From positions 5,952,001-6,016,000 of the forward strand of contig OZ176056.1 of assembly GCA_964247055.1 (NCBI GenBank): a DNA stretch of 64,000 bases, written 5' to 3'. The notes under the pieces were generated by a model, which had not been told where the DNA came from, did not search any database, and saw only the letters and a list, made by a program, of their open reading frames with translations. This document shows, piece after piece, positions 26,859 to 40,311 of this stretch (positions are counted from its first letter, which is position 1; each line of letters starts with the position of its first letter). The stretch comes from Paragordius varius. Its lineage: Eukaryota > Nematomorpha. Made by a program: the position numbers and the translations under genes.

Positions 26859-28561
26859 CCTAACATGTTTAAGTTTACTCCATTCAGGTTTTAGGAAAAA
26901 CATTACGCCATCTCTTGCACCAGGTAGTTGGAGGACCCGAATCATAAAAACCGTTAGTATTAGATAAGGTAATGTAGCGGTCACATAAACTATCTATGAT
27001 CATAATTTATTCCTGTAAACATTAATCTCACATATGTAATGTAAATCATAACGATAGTAATACTAAATAAAGTTATTAACATTTTAATACTTTACCAAAC
27101 CGTTTGAAATGATAAAATATCATATCATCATAATAAGATAAAAGAAAAAGATTAATGAATATAGTGTTAATTAATAAAGGGTAAATATTAAAAAATATTC
27201 AAACATATGACAATATAGAGAAAATTAGATATATTCATATAAAATATTGGTATTAAAATAAGGAGGACGAAGTTAAGCCATTACAGTATACATTTTAATG
27301 GTTGCTTATTTCACACTATAGTTAGGCATACCAATACAGAGGGTTATGCAACCTAGAATCGAGTGTTTTTATATAGCTCGCCAAAAAAATTTTATAAAAA
27401 TTTTAAAATTAGATTAAATTAACGTTTAACCATAAGCGTTTTGGTCGGTTAATAATGACAATTCCAGAAAATATAACATTTATTAATTTCATTTACCTTT
27501 ATATTCAGATAAAAACATGCTTAAATCGATAACTATGTTTAACTATTATTAAAAATCTAAATCTTTGATGTATGGCTATAATCTTTTATTTTAAAAAAAT
27601 GAATATACCTTATGGGAAAAGGAAAAGAATCAACAGGGGGTAAGACAAAAATTAAAGGAAATTTTTATCAATATAGGATAATACAACTATCATAAGATAT
27701 AATAATACTGTAAAAACCAAATATACATTTAAATTATTTTTTAATAGTTTCGTATATGGTGAGTGATTTGACAAAATATATAAAATATATTTTATTTTTC
27801 CGCTAGTTTTAATACCACGCATGACACATAAATAAGTTATGATCCAAGCTAAAATAAAGCAACCCAACAGTCGCACGTTGAAAGAGCACATTTGATGCAA
27901 TCCCAATGTAATTTGAAATACCCGATAACTATTTAAATGCCATATCCGGATATATTAAAAAATAATTTATATAATGATATCTAATATTTAACCTGATAAA
28001 AATTAGTTAAATTAGATTAAAATTACGGTGCATTATAAAAAATCGCTTGATATATTATGTAATAATAGTTAACCTAATAGTTTTACCTACCTCCAAAATT
28101 CGAAAGCAGGCGAGGAATATCGGCAAATACAATTCTTCATTTTTGTTGAATAGTGATGTGTTAATGAAAAGAGATTTATTTTTTCCAAAAAAATTATCCT
28201 GGCTATAGTTTGTATTAATCGTGGATATGCTCATATTCTAAGTATATAGGTAAGTAATTACTTGAGTGAACACTACATGAGAGTACAGCAAATAAAAAAA
28301 TTATAAAAAATATCAAAAGTATAAACATGAAGTCGCGTACGATTTATAACGAAAGATAAAACAAGATGCGCTATTCCAATCATTAAGGCAGTTTCCCCAA
28401 GGTAGCTGTTGAAAGATTGTATCAAATAAAATAATATAATAGCAATCAATAAACTAAGACACTTCCAATTAAGGTTAAAAGAACTGAACCAATACCAACC
28501 CCTAGAAAACAGTATACGTATATTATTTGTAAAAAAACAGATAAATTTATCATTTATAAGT

Positions 28562-29191
28562 AGGGTTGTGCATTCGACTGCTTTTTCAAAAAACTGGTCA
28601 AACCCAGTCAGACCATGGTCATGACCGTACTCATGACCACTTTTTACTTAAGTAAATATCATTCAATAGTGAAAATAATGTTCAAACGATACTTGCGTTT
28701 TACTAATAATGTCATATTTTTCTTAAAAGTTTGTATTATACATTTTTTTGATATTTATTTTTCACAAATATTTTCAATCAAAATTAATCAAGAATTTTTT
28801 CAAACTTCAAATACACAGGTTTTATGGATATGTAAAATAAAATTTTTTAATCATTGAAGTATCCAATTATATGTTCTTTATTGGTTCACATATATGGGAT
28901 AATTGCATATTTTGCAAAGTGCATCGTTTTGTTTTGATAACTGGATATGCTTAAATGCTAATGTATAAGGATGTGACAATTTTATAATGTTAAATAAGCA
29001 TATTTAAATATTTAATTTATATTTCAAAAAAATATATTGATAAACAATAAAATCATACCATTTCTCTTCCAAAATTATACCAGCAACTTTTCATAAAACA
29101 GCTGTTTTTTCAAATGTCCAAAAAATAACTAGTACACTGACCTAGCCATGACCCGGTCAATTGACCGGGTGATGACTTGATCAACAACGCT
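28562..29191. mobile_element. Possible non-autonomous DNA transposon (MITE-like)
   Basis: Short imperfect terminal inverted repeats (GGGTTGTGCA at the left, reverse complement GCGTTGTTGA at the right) enclose about 630 bp. Complementary GGTCATGACC-type and GACCGGGT/ACCCGGTC-type blocks near both ends could pair. There is no transposase. A clean target duplication was not found. Confidence 0.4.
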
Positions 29192-29583
29192 TTTTATAAC
29201 ATATAGATTTTGGAATTACCATTGAACATCTATAACTTTCGCTCTTAATATTTCCGGTTAAAGCGCATAATTGATATATTTTTGGTACTTCAATATGGGT
29301 CTATAATTTATTACATAATAGATTTCGAAAATAAAATTAAAAACTAATTTTTTATCAAAAACATAGAAAGGTTATATAATTAATAGCAAAGACAAAATCT
29401 CAAGGTTAATAAATTTTAACTTAGCCTAAATTAAAAAATTATTTTAAGTGTATTTCAATTGTTGAAATCGAAATCATAAACTTCATGTTGGGATTAGAAA
29501 TGTTCAAAATGGAATAGATTGTAATATGAGGAATATAAGGTCGGTGAAAATTTTATTTAATGGTAGAGTTAGTGTATAATATA

Positions 29584-31549
29584 TCTTGAGAGATTAATAA
29601 TTTTATTTAAAAAATGGAAAATGGTGGCTTTGTGACATGTTTCCGGAAAACCGATAAGCCCATTCAAATCCAAATGCCAAAAAAATATAATAATTAATGA
29701 CCCTGAAAATGGCTTCGCCCTTTTTTGAATTAGTTTCTCAGTTCTAGCCCACCGTGTAAAAACGGTTTTTTTTGAAAACTTAAGTCCACAAAGATCGTGT
29801 GCTTTAGACAATTTTCCGGAAAACGTGTTGGACTATTTGATTTCTAATATCCTTTTTATTTACTTTTCGATTGCGCCGAACATATCGGCTAGCTTTTTTA
29901 AATTAGAGTTTCTTTTCACCCGCCCCATAAAAGCCATTTTCTATTTTTTGCAAAAATTATAAGACCGCAATGAGGATTCCAGGTATTCCCTGTTAAAAGA
30001 CAAAACTTTTACTCATGCGTTTTGTTATATTAACTGCTGGGTAGGGAGATACCCGCTAAAAACTGCCCCATTTATTCAAATAGTGTGCTTTTGGTATTAA
30101 AATTCAGAAAACCTATCAGGCTATATGAGTTAAGGTAAAAATATAGATCTAACGGTTTTTTAAAATTAGCCGTTATTTAGGCCCTTCACGCCCTAAAAAT
30201 GCGCCTTTATAAAATGTTTTTTTAATTTTAAGGAAATTTTTCCGAAAACTAATAAGAGCTTATGGAATCTATTATAATTCCAGGTATTCAAAAAGGCAAA
30301 AATTTTAATCAAGCGCTTTTCGTATCAGCTTTGGATAGGGAGCTACCCGCCTAAAACTGCGCCACAATATCGATTGCGTTGTTTAGGAGTTATTTTAGGA
30401 AAACTTATCAGGCCACATAGGTTTAATAAAGGCCTAAAATATTACCCGTAAAAAGACAAAAATATAAGTCGAGCGGTTTTTTAATTCCCTTAATTAGGCC
30501 TTTGCCCTAAAGAATGCGGCACCATATAATGAATATTCGGTTTTGAGGCATTTTCGAAAATCCTAGGAGAGCATATGGAATCAATCATGGTTACAGATAT
30601 TACCAGAATTAAGGCATTAATAAAATGTTTTTTTGTTTTGGTTAGGGGACTACCCGCGAAAAACTGCGTCACCATATCGATACAGCATGCCTTTGGAGCC
30701 AAATTTCAAAAAACCAAAGAATCTAATAGGAAATGGAATATATGATTCCAGATATTCCCCATATAAAGGCAAAAATATTAGCCTTTTATACCTGCCCTTG
30801 GGTTAGGAGCTACGACAAAAACTGCGCCACTATATAGAAATTGCGTTGTTTAGAGGGCTTAAGTACAGAAAATTATTAGCTCATTAAAAGCTTAAAATAT
30901 TACCCGTAACTAGGTAATAAAGGTCAGGCGTTATTTTATTAGCCGTTAATTTAGGGCCTTTATGCCTAAAAATACCCCATCATATAACGATTTAATGTTG
31001 AGGTGTTTTTTGAATGACCCATGAGAGGATGGTATCAAAGATTCCAAATATTTGCCCTAAAAGAATTTAACTCAACGCTTTTTCCATATAGGTCTATATG
31101 TACGGGTTTAACGGTTTAAAACTGAGACGCCATTGAAAAATGGCGTGGTTTTGGAGTTAATTTTCAAAACTTAAGAAACCATACGAGTCAGTTTAACTTA
31201 GGAATTTATATAATAACAATCTTTCAACAGGACCACAAATGATTTACTTTTTATATTTCTTAAGCCCAGCTGTCTAAACATTTCAAAATAAAACTTTCCA
31301 TGATTTCAACGAAAATCTTATAATTCAAGATAGTTAATTAATAACTTTAATATAAGACAGTTTAAATATGGTCGATTTCGTAAACAATATTTGAGCCTAT
31401 GCAAAAACCAGTAAAAAAATAATTAAAAAAATTCTCTTTTAATGTGTTTTTTATTATTTTATTATCTTCATTACTTCTATTTATTGCAAATTATTAAGAA
31501 TAATTGTCGGTGAGACTACCTCACAGCGAAGCGTGACGGGGTTAACTAG
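29584..31549 (+). mobile_element. Non-autonomous Helitron, copy H2
   Basis: Shares the family plan of H1: a leader containing GGTGGCTTTGTGACATG, blocks GAATTAGTTTCTCAG and CCCACCGTGTAAAAACGG, then repeated internal units beginning at GGGAGATACCCGC and carrying AAACTGCG.CAC.ATATCGA, CATATGGAATC and CCGTTAATTTAGG. The 3' end has the hairpin-like CAGCGAAGCGTGACGGGG followed by CTAG at 31,546-31,549 and T, as expected for Helitrons, which insert between A and T. The 5' boundary is degraded and approximate. No Rep/helicase coding is present. Confidence 0.7.
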
Positions 31550-31866
31550 TAGTATAATAAATATATGGAAAATTTTATGCATATAGCTATATATCACAAA
31601 TGGCTTTAATTTGTTTTGCTATTAAAATTTGGGTTGTACATAAAATGTTGTTTGCAAGCCGCGATGCTAGTCTGCACGGTAGATGATCTGTTATTGCTCC
31701 AAAATATATTATTTAATTATTGCCGGTTTAACTAAGACAAAATCAGTAAAAATAAGTATTAATTAATTTGATATACACAGATCCTATTTTGTTTATCTGA
31801 TAACGACAAATATACACAATTTGAGTTCGCCAAAAACTAGCGTATAATTTTTATAATTCATTTTTC

Positions 31867-32061
31867 ATGTCAACTAAGCCATCAGGAAAAAAGGCTTTTA
31901 TCGTTTGCTATAAACACATGGTGAATAACCGATTAACACGTGTGAAACATGGTGAAGTAAAAAGCTTTGAACTTATATTAAGGAGGGATTCTCTGGTGTA
32001 TAACACAACTACGAAGTCGCTAAACGGCATAATGAATGACCAACTAAAACTCAACGTTTGA
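31867..32061 (+). other. Unassigned short open frame, 64 codons
   Basis: An ATG-initiated frame with a basic product (KPSGKKAFIVCYKHM near the start, KHGEVKSFELILRRD in the middle). Its composition is more protein-like and less A+T-rich than neighbouring chance frames. I recognise no family. It lies inside intron 2 of pseudogene B, on the opposite strand, between two mobile elements, and could be an exon of another gene, a transposon remnant or chance. Confidence 0.25.
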
Positions 32062-32499
32062 GAGAAGCATTACACTAATGTGACCAGATAGGCTGTTTTC
32101 ATTACAGTACTGGATTTTCAAAAAAAAACTGCGACTGTACTGCGCCAACTTTTGTACAGCTTTTTGAAATTAAAAAAATATTTTTGAATATTAACTTTTA
32201 TTTATTCAAATATTATTTAAGAATTTGATATAGTACCATCTGTAAAAAATAACCCCATAATGTGTAAAGAAATGGTTCATTTTGCGGTAAAAAAACTAAA
32301 GGTCTATTTTTAGTTGACTAATATTTTATTTTCTGCTCAAATTATACAAAAAACTAGGATTGCAGCCTTTAGCGCTGTGGTGAAACTTTAAATCTTGGAC
32401 TCAACCCCGTAAGTAATGACTCTTTCACCTAGGGCTTCTGCAAAAAAAGGTGCCTCAAAATTTAAATTAACAAAATTATTCATGATATTTTGATAAATG

Positions 32500-32791
32500 T
32501 TTGATCATGTTTAAGTTCATTTTTTTAATTATCAAACGGAAAATTATATAAAAATATGTTATTCCCGTATCATATATTTTAAAATTTATCATATATGGCA
32601 TATGATTTTGAAAATACCTTTATTAAGAGTTTTTACGTTTTTTATATTCTTAGGTGGGAGGTATGCTTTTTATTTTTTTTCCTAAAAATTATTATTAGTT
32701 TTCATATTTTTGAAACCAAATTATGAGTTGTTTTTTTAATGCGTGCTCAAACTATTTTGAAGCATGATGGATACGGTATAACACTTTAAGA
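32500..32791 (+). repeat. Fragment of foldback repeat family X
   Basis: Matches the centre of the element at 60.86-61.97 kb (GCATGATGG.ATACGGTATAACAC near 32,761-32,784 versus 61,292-61,316). hAT copy 2 begins at 32,792 within it. Confidence 0.45.
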
Positions 32792-34945
32792 CAGTGATAC
32801 TCACCAAAAAAAATTTGACGGGTCAAATAATATATATATTTTTTCGAGGACCATCATAAACCTTATAATGGAAAATACTCCATACTATTTTACAACATAC
32901 ACACACATATTTCTAAATCAGCGCAAAGAATTTTGTGCTGATTACATGTAAATCCTGCTAAAAACTCGTTTTGCACCGTTTAGTATAAAATATTAAATAA
33001 CATCTATTTAGATATTAACCAATGATTTTTAACTATTTTGGTTTCACCTCATGACAGGCCACTTAATCCATCGTTCATATGATCATCGGTAAAACGATTT
33101 CTGTACGTATTCTTGACATATTTCATTTTTGAATATGCCGTCTCACACGTGAAAGTTAGGGGGAAAACATTTAGGACAACTTGAGCAGATTTTTTATATT
33201 TTCCTATTTATTTGGCACATCTAGGCAAAACTTTACATATCTTTCTTCCCTACGAATCTACTTGTATAGCCTCCCAATTGGAATCATTTTTAAAATCTAC
33301 GAATTCTTTAATGATATGCGCCTGATCAAAGCCGAAATACTATTGGATATATCCATATGCCATGGATTTTCAACGAGTTTTTGAGAAATTTATAATATTT
33401 ATTAATTCTTGAAATCTTTCATCTTATTAGATAAAAATGTTAAATGATTGTCTAAATCTCCGTGGTAAATCCACATTTTCTACATGAATCGTTTTTAGTG
33501 TTGGAAAATATAGGAAGTTTTAATTATAAAATCTTGTTTATATATTATTATTTTCTCTTCAAAAGCAAATTTAATAGCAAATTGTGTTATTATTTTGCTC
33601 CCTTGAAGTTAAACAAAATTTCCAAATCTATAAGTAATGTCGCAAAGTTAGGCTAATAACACCCACTAGTCACAATTAATTTCTTGTCAAACTTTCTGTT
33701 ATCTTATATAAATAATAGAATTTATTGTCTTATAACAAAAAATCTATTTAATACTTAACTAAGGTTTTACCATCTCACATCCGAGTACAAAAGAATATCG
33801 AATTCATTGTGGATATCTTCAGAAGGTTTTTTAATATTTGATAATTCTCTGCCATGGATGTGGTTAACTATATCCACAACCGTTTTAATTACTGTGATTC
33901 ATCTTTTACACGCTAAACCAAGCTTTGCTAATGAAAGCAGTGGGGTAAATATTTTGCATATTATAGTTGTTTTAAAGAGGGACAAATCCGTTGTTTATTC
34001 CAATCATAGAGGGACAGCCAAATCAAAACCAATTTTTTCATAGACATACTATTATTATCCGAAAAAAGAATTATTTCGATAAAATCACTTCCTTTTGTGG
34101 TATTATTCATTGGTAAAAATTTAAATATTCATCTTTAATTATGTCGTTGTAAAATCCTCAAGAAGAGCGCAAGTTGAGGTGTTGAACTAATATTAGTGCT
34201 AGAATCAATAGCAATACTTGAGTTTCAGAGCCAATAATATATTGTTAAAAATATATTTAGCCATATTTTCATCTCGTCATGTTAAGTCATAGAGTTGAGG
34301 TTTTTAATCCTCATGATTTGTTTTCTGAATTAATCAAATAAAAAAGTGCAATCATTTATTGGCATTCTTTTATTAGTTGGAATCAGTAAACGATTTTTTT
34401 CTAAAATATAGCGTATTTCATACGAGCTAATATTACAGCTTTTTCCTGGCTGAAGATATGGATATAATAGATTTTTCTTTCTGGTATAATTCTTATTTTT
34501 TTCGTTTCTTGCCTCATTCTTTTCTGGTTATTTATAAGAATAGATTTTAAAATGTCTTTCAATATTATATTTTTTTTATAATTATGATATCCTTTTATAA
34601 CGGCAAATATATTTTTAACGACAATTTCTTTCCATTCATTTTTAAAGGAGCGATTTTCATCGGATAATTTACGTTTTTTAGCATGAGATGTCATCTTTTG
34701 AATTTATGTTTAAATATTATGTATTGATTATAATAAATTCATGCTATAAAAAACAGGTTGAAATATAATGATGGTGATTTGAATATTTTATAGGAATTAG
34801 TTATAAAAAATGATGCAGGTAGCAACGAAAAATTTATGTATATGTAAGTTTGGGTGAAAGGCTTGTTAAAATACAAAAAAATTCAATTAAAATTCCAGAA
34901 TGGAAAAATAAAATACAGATGTCCCGAAATATTAAAATCATTTTA

Positions 34946-35716
34946 AAGTCATGCATCCTTTATTTTATCAAAAAGTTATTTTTTTCGTTAATAGGTATAA
35001 ATATTTTGTAAAGAATGGAAAACACAGGAGCTCTATGGTAATTCTTACACTTTTGATGAATATGATATTGTTAATACTATCTTGTTTTTTCTATTCTTTC
35101 AGATCCCGACATATTAGCACGGCTAGCATTGGAACGTGCTAGTATGGGTAAACTGTCCAGAATTTGGAACTCGTCGGTCATAAGATTTTCAACCAAACTT
35201 GCCATCCTGAAGGCGATGATATACCCCGTGGCAATTTATGGATCTGAATCATGGATATGCAAATCCATTGATAACGCATAAACTCTTTTCAAATGTGGTG
35301 CTTTCGGAAAATATTATAAATCTTCTGGAAATCCCACATCTCTAATTCTTATATCCTCAACCTCATCAAACCCGAATTTTTACTTCAAAATTTAATAATC
35401 TTTAAACAGCTAAATCTGGGTCATATCCTACGATCCGACTCGCTAGAAAAAGGAATATTCTTTGGTTGGTAGATGGCACCCGCAGAAGGGGCCGACACAA
35501 AAAGCGGTGGATAGACATGCTTAAATCAATAACAAACCGAACTTTTCCTCAATTGTTGAGAGAATCACAGATCGTCAATAATGGAGAACACTAATTTATG
35601 AGAAAGCCAAGAGTCGCTACATGACTAGCTTATAACAACAACCAAATATTTATATCGATTTAACAAAAAAAATAAATTTTTGATAAAATAAAGGATACGT
35701 GACTGTAATGTAGAGA
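34946..35716. mobile_element. MITE family M, copy M2, split by a LINE tail
   Basis: The left arm begins AGTCATGCATCCTTTATTTT and the right arm ends ATAAAGGATACGTGACT, inverted repeats shared with copy M1 at 50,702. The two arms are separated by LINE sequence at about 35,100-35,640. No coding capacity of its own. Confidence 0.65.
35100..35640 (+). mobile_element. LINE 3' end fragment, copy L4, nested in a MITE
   Basis: The conceptual product shows the LINE C-terminal layout: LARLALERASMGKLSRIW, a YGSESWICKSID block, a degraded FGH region near 35,400, then a basic GRWHPQKGPTQKAVDR region near 35,470-35,515. It has stops and frameshifts. It lies inside MITE M2, which lies inside hAT copy 2. Confidence 0.65.
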
Positions 35717-35887
35717 AATATCTCTACATTTTAAATTGTGTAAAGAATAAAAATTACAAAAATTAAATCTTAAGTATTGTAATAAGCGACAATTTTATGT
35801 GTGTTAAAATATATCAATCAAGAAAATAATTTAATCAATATGGTCATAAAGCAATTTTAGGGCCGCGGTTTAAGTACCACTGATCTA

Positions 35888-36440
35888 CATCATGAGAAGA
35901 ACGCATTTTGGCATTGAATTGGAACGAATTCAGGATGATTTTTTAATAGCGGAAAAAAACATGGCTTTAGCCTTGCCAAGCCGGTCCATCAACACCAAGG
36001 CCAACGTTGGCTAGAAGACCTTGCTCTGCAGGTCGGATATCTGAATTATGTATTATAAATTTTTGCATCTTGGTTAAACCGTTAAACAACGCTATCGCAA
36101 ACCAAATAATTTAAACCATGCTGAAATCGAAACCCGACTAAAATTGGCTAAATGACATTGCAAAGTGATTTTGCGACATAATAAGGCTCCATTTCACACA
36201 GTAAAACCAGTGAAGGACCTGAAAGCTTTGGTGGGAAATTCCACCGCATCGGCTGAACTCTCCTGACCTGGCGCCACCTGACTGATAAAAATTCGCATCA
36301 ATGAGGCATACCCTCGCAAATCAGATTTCGATAATTACAAAGACGTTATGGTTATACGAATGGTTTGTTACAAATAACAATCAATTTTATTGACACAGCA
36401 TTCACCTATATTATTTGAGTTGAGGAAATATGTAAGATAA
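35888..36440 (+). mobile_element. Degenerate mariner (Tc1/mariner) transposase remnant
   Basis: Conceptual translation across several frames gives the mariner catalytic region: KVILRHNKAPFHTVKPVKDL (family: HDNA.PH.A), NSPDLAPPD (family: YSPDLAPSDYHLF), then MRHTLANQ-like and FDNYKDV blocks near 36,300-36,350, as in irritans- or cecropia-type mariners. There are at least five stops or frameshifts, and the N-terminal DNA-binding part is poorly preserved. Its ends were not identified. It abuts the right end of hAT copy 2. Confidence 0.75.
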
Positions 36441-36665
36441 ACAATATTAATAAAATATAATTATATATACGAAAGCCTTAGGCTAAATAAAAGATTGAGG
36501 ATACAACAAAACCGAACATATCAATATTATATCGCATTCTAAAATAATCCATAAGTTAGTAAAAACAAGTTTTAAAATCTACCTAATATGTTTTATTATT
36601 TGGATTACTATCATTCTGGCATATTGAATTGTATAAAAATGTTATAATCTTAAATATATTAATTA

Positions 36666-38438
36666 CTAATGTGAATCTCGGGCTGCTACGCAGCTTGAGG
36701 AAGTCCTTCAACCTTCTTGGGAAAGGGGGAACGCTATTTGAAAAGTATCAACAAAATTGTGATCCATATATGCGGATTTTTTCGGAACATAACTGAATAG
36801 TTATGATATCATAAAATTCTCAATACAATGCTTCATAGAAATTTCAATTTGCAGTCATATTAGTATATTGTTTACTGGTGTGATAGCTTCAACGACGGCT
36901 AACGGAAAAAACTGCTATATTATAATTTTTACATTTTTATGAGTAATTAAAGCCTTTACTAAACTCATATGGCTTCTTAAGTTTTTTTATTAGCTCCAAA
37001 ACCACGCCATTTTAGTATGGCGCAGTTTTAAACTAATAGACCCCCACCCATACACTTATATGAGAAAAGCGTTGAGTTAAATTCTTTGCTTTTAAAGGGA
37101 AAATATTTGGAATCATGAGGTTCGAAAAAATACCTCAACGCTATCGTTATGTGATGGCATAAATTTGGGGCATAAAGGACCCAAATTAACGGGTAATAAA
37201 AAACGACTGACTTTAATTTTTACCTAGTTACGGGTAATATATCAAGCTTTTAATGAGCTCATATGGCCATAAATTTTCTGCAGGTCCAAAACGCAATTTC
37301 TATATAGTGGCGCAGTTTTTGGCGGATGGTTTCTTACTCGCAGGTATAAAAAAGCGTTTGGCAAAGTTTTTGCCTTTAGGGGAGTATCTAAAATTATAAT
37401 GGATTCCATAATTCCTAAAAGTTCTTGGAAATATTGCTTCAAAACCGAAAAATTCTTCTATGGGGGCGCATTTTTTAGGGCGTTAAATTTTACTTAGGGA
37501 CTCATTGAAAAAAATCCATACAAAATATTTGTTTTTTAGGGGTAGTAAATATTTTACGACTTTATTGAACTCAGATTATAGTTTTGATATTTAACTCCAA
37601 AGGCATGCTAAATCAATAAGTGGAAACAGTTTTACGTGGGTAACCCACCTAAATAGGAGCGAAACAAAACTCTCGATTATTTTTGCTTTACGGGTGATAT
37701 CTGGAATCATGAAGGATTCCATATGCTATCGTGGGATTTTTATAAATGCTTCAAATCAAAAAGTCAGTATATGATGGCGTTTTTCAGGGAAAGGGCCTAA
37801 TTAAGGGGTAATATTATAATACCGCTGTACTTAAATTATTTTTACGGGATTTCTTGTCCTTATTGAATTCATATAATCTGATTGATTTTCTGAAATTTTG
37901 CCCCAAAGGCACGCTAATTCAATATGACGGGGCATTTTTAGCAAAGATTTCTTTACCCAGCAGCCAATATAAAAGAAATGCACTTCTAAAATTTTCGCCT
38001 TTTAACAGGGAAAATATACAATCCTCATTGAATTTTTACAGTTGTACACCTGGGGTGAATAATTGATTCAAAAAATATTTTTGTGTACTTATTTTTTTTT
38101 AAAAAATGGATTTTTACGGGGGGAGCGGGGGCCTAAATAAAAAAAGCGAGCCGACTTTTTCGGCGCAATCGAAAATAAGTAAATAAATCATATATGAAAT
38201 TAAATGGTCCAACACGTTTTCCGGAAATTATCTCAACACAATTTTTGTGGACTGTTTCAAAACACCGTTTTTTGACACAAGGTGATTCCGAACTGTGGGC
38301 CTTTATTAAAACAGGGCGCAGCTATTGTCGGGGCATTCATTAATGATTATATTTTTTTGTCATTTGGATTTGAGGGTCTACCGGTTTTAAGGAAACAGAT
38401 CACAAAGCCAGCATTTTTCATTTTTATAAATATATAGA
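36666..38438 (-). mobile_element. Non-autonomous Helitron, copy H3
   Basis: On the minus strand it begins TCTATATATTTATAAAAATG after an A, a classic Helitron start, continues with ATGCTGGCTTTGTGATCTG, and carries several internal units. Its far end holds the perfect hairpin GCTGC-GTA-GCAGC followed by TTAG and T, close to the Helitron consensus of hairpin then CTRR and T. The terminal hairpin differs in sequence from those of H1 and H2. Confidence 0.68.
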
Positions 38439-38439
38439 T

Positions 38440-39650
38440 TTTTTCACTAATAAAAAAGTATTACAATTATTTAATACTTATATAATATAAATATTTTGAC
38501 GAAAATTGGTATTTTATTAACGGCTCCTCTATATTACATTTATTGTCAAAATTATCATCATCAAGTTCAGTTTTTTAATTATGAAAATGTTCACATTAAA
38601 CACAAAGTAATACAATCAAAGACAAAACAAAGAAATATTCAATTAGAAATTAAAATTCGTCCTTAAATTTTAATTAAAAAAAATATTTTTAGACTCAAGT
38701 AATTAAATACATTGTTTTGGGTTCCAAAATTAGGGTTATATGGATATTAATAACATATTCAACTATTTCGAGACAATAGTAAACTTGTAGGTTTAAGAGA
38801 AATGTTACACACATCACACAGATAGATTAAAATTACTTATGTTTTTTTATTTATGCATTTAGCTTTTCATTTTTATGATTTTAGTTGTATAAAATGCATA
38901 GGCTTAATAATAATTTATATGTCAAAAGTTCACAATTTTTCACATGCGGTCCTGTAATCCTATAACATTTCTCGACAAGCTTAAGTAGGAATTTAGTATA
39001 AATATAAAACCTGTTTTTTATTGTAGCCTCGACTGATATATTCCTTATGTAGAGCCTTTAAACCCAGTTATATTTATTCATTACCTTTTTATGCGCATTA
39101 TCATAAATTTTTAGCTAATATAGTGTATTATCTCATAAATTCATAAATTTACATTTATTAATAAGATCACTATAATTATGAGTAGGCCTTCTTTGTCATA
39201 TAAAATGCATTCAGGCGGGATTAATGCAGAAAACATTTTTTTATAAAGTATAGTGGTGTTTTTAAAAGTAAACGCCGAAATGGTCGCCTGCAAAACACAC
39301 GATAACTTCAAAGAAGATAAAAAAATTCCTTAAAATTAGTTTACATGGGGCATCGGTATAATACATACATATTTGTAATACTAAAAAACACACTTTAAAG
39401 AAATTTTTTCACATTTCTTATAGAAAATTCTTTTAAAAACGATTGTTATAATGAAATTCATAAAAATAGGTTTTTTACCTAATTCATTGCAAAGAGACAT
39501 GTTTATACCACATTTAAGTTTGCTCAATTTATGAAATTTAATTAGTTTTGTGATTTATATGTAGCAAAATTATATAAAATCGATTATTTTAATTGCTGAT
39601 AAAGATATCCGCTTAATTTGATCAAATATATAATAATCCCTTAGTTTTTA
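38440..39650. other. A+T-rich stretch, no gene seen
   Basis: Part of intron 2 of pseudogene B. No exon, open frame or repeat end recognised. Confidence 0.4.
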
Positions 39651-39663
39651 GGTAAGGGGTAGG

Positions 39664-40279
39664 TCAAGTTGGTCCTTAAACAGTTCAAGTTGGTCCTTGA
39701 ACAGTTCAAATTGGTCCTTAAACAATTCAAGTTGGTTCTTGAACAGTTCAAATTGGTCCTTAAAATTTATGAATTTTGATTTAATCATAATTTTTGCATT
39801 TATTTTTTTTATTTTATTATTTATTAACCTAATTTTCTTTATTTATTATATATTTATTCATGAAAAAATAAAATTTTTCAACCACTTTTATGTTTCAAAC
39901 TATTTTTTTTCAATTAAATAAAATAAATGACTTTTAAATGTTTGTAATAAAAGTTTAATTAATAACCCAGAAACCCTATATATTTTTTTATTTCGTGTTA
40001 AAATTATATAAATATCCAAAATTATTTACATAAATTAATAAGGATATACGGTTTTTTAAAAATTAAGAGTTTATATCGATTTAAAATTCATGTTAAATAA
40101 TAGGAAAAAGGTTAAAAACAATAAAATAGATGAATGATTTAGGATTTGATTGATAAAAGTTAAAAACAAAATAAAAAAGTCAGACCAACTTTAAGTGTTC
40201 AAGGACCAAATTGAACTCTTCAAGGACTAACTTGAATTGTTCAGGGACCAACTTGAAGTGTTTAAGGACACTCTTGAAG
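39664..40279. mobile_element. Foldback-type element F2 with 21-bp tandem-repeat arms
   Basis: The left arm (39,664 to about 39,766) is nearly five tandem copies of a 21-bp unit, consensus TTCAAGTTGGTCCTTGAACAG with few changes. The right arm (about 40,185-40,279) is the same unit in inverted orientation, about four copies. The middle, about 420 bp, is A+T-rich and non-coding. Inverted arms built from short direct repeats are the hallmark of foldback-type transposons. An open frame across the left arm (39,697 onward) merely reads the repeat as serine and asparagine. Confidence 0.75.
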
Positions 40280-40288
40280 TGTAAATGA

Positions 40289-40311
40289 TATATATATATA
40301 TATATATATAT
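40289..40311. repeat. (TA)n microsatellite
   Basis: Alternating AT tract just outside the right arm of F2. Confidence 0.9.

Larger units (their letters stand above)
32792..35882 (-). mobile_element. hAT DNA transposon, copy 2, with nested MITE and LINE
   Basis: Ends CAGTGATACTCACC (left) and TAAGTACCACTG (right) match hAT copy 1. On the minus strand a frame starting at 34,694 opens MTSHAKKRKLSDENRSFKNEW, the usual start of BED-finger/DUF4371 hAT transposases, and the later transposase blocks follow in the same order as copy 1 but degenerate. A MITE at 34,946-35,716, itself carrying a LINE tail, is inserted in the 5' flank of the transposase. The 8 bp on the two sides (CTTTAAGA and ATCTACAT) do not match, so the original flank has changed on one side. 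Confidence 0.8.

Noticed and set aside
39697-39921. Asparagine- and serine-rich open frame that looks like a low-complexity protein
   Set aside because: Its repeated part is a reading of the 21-bp tandem arm of foldback element F2.
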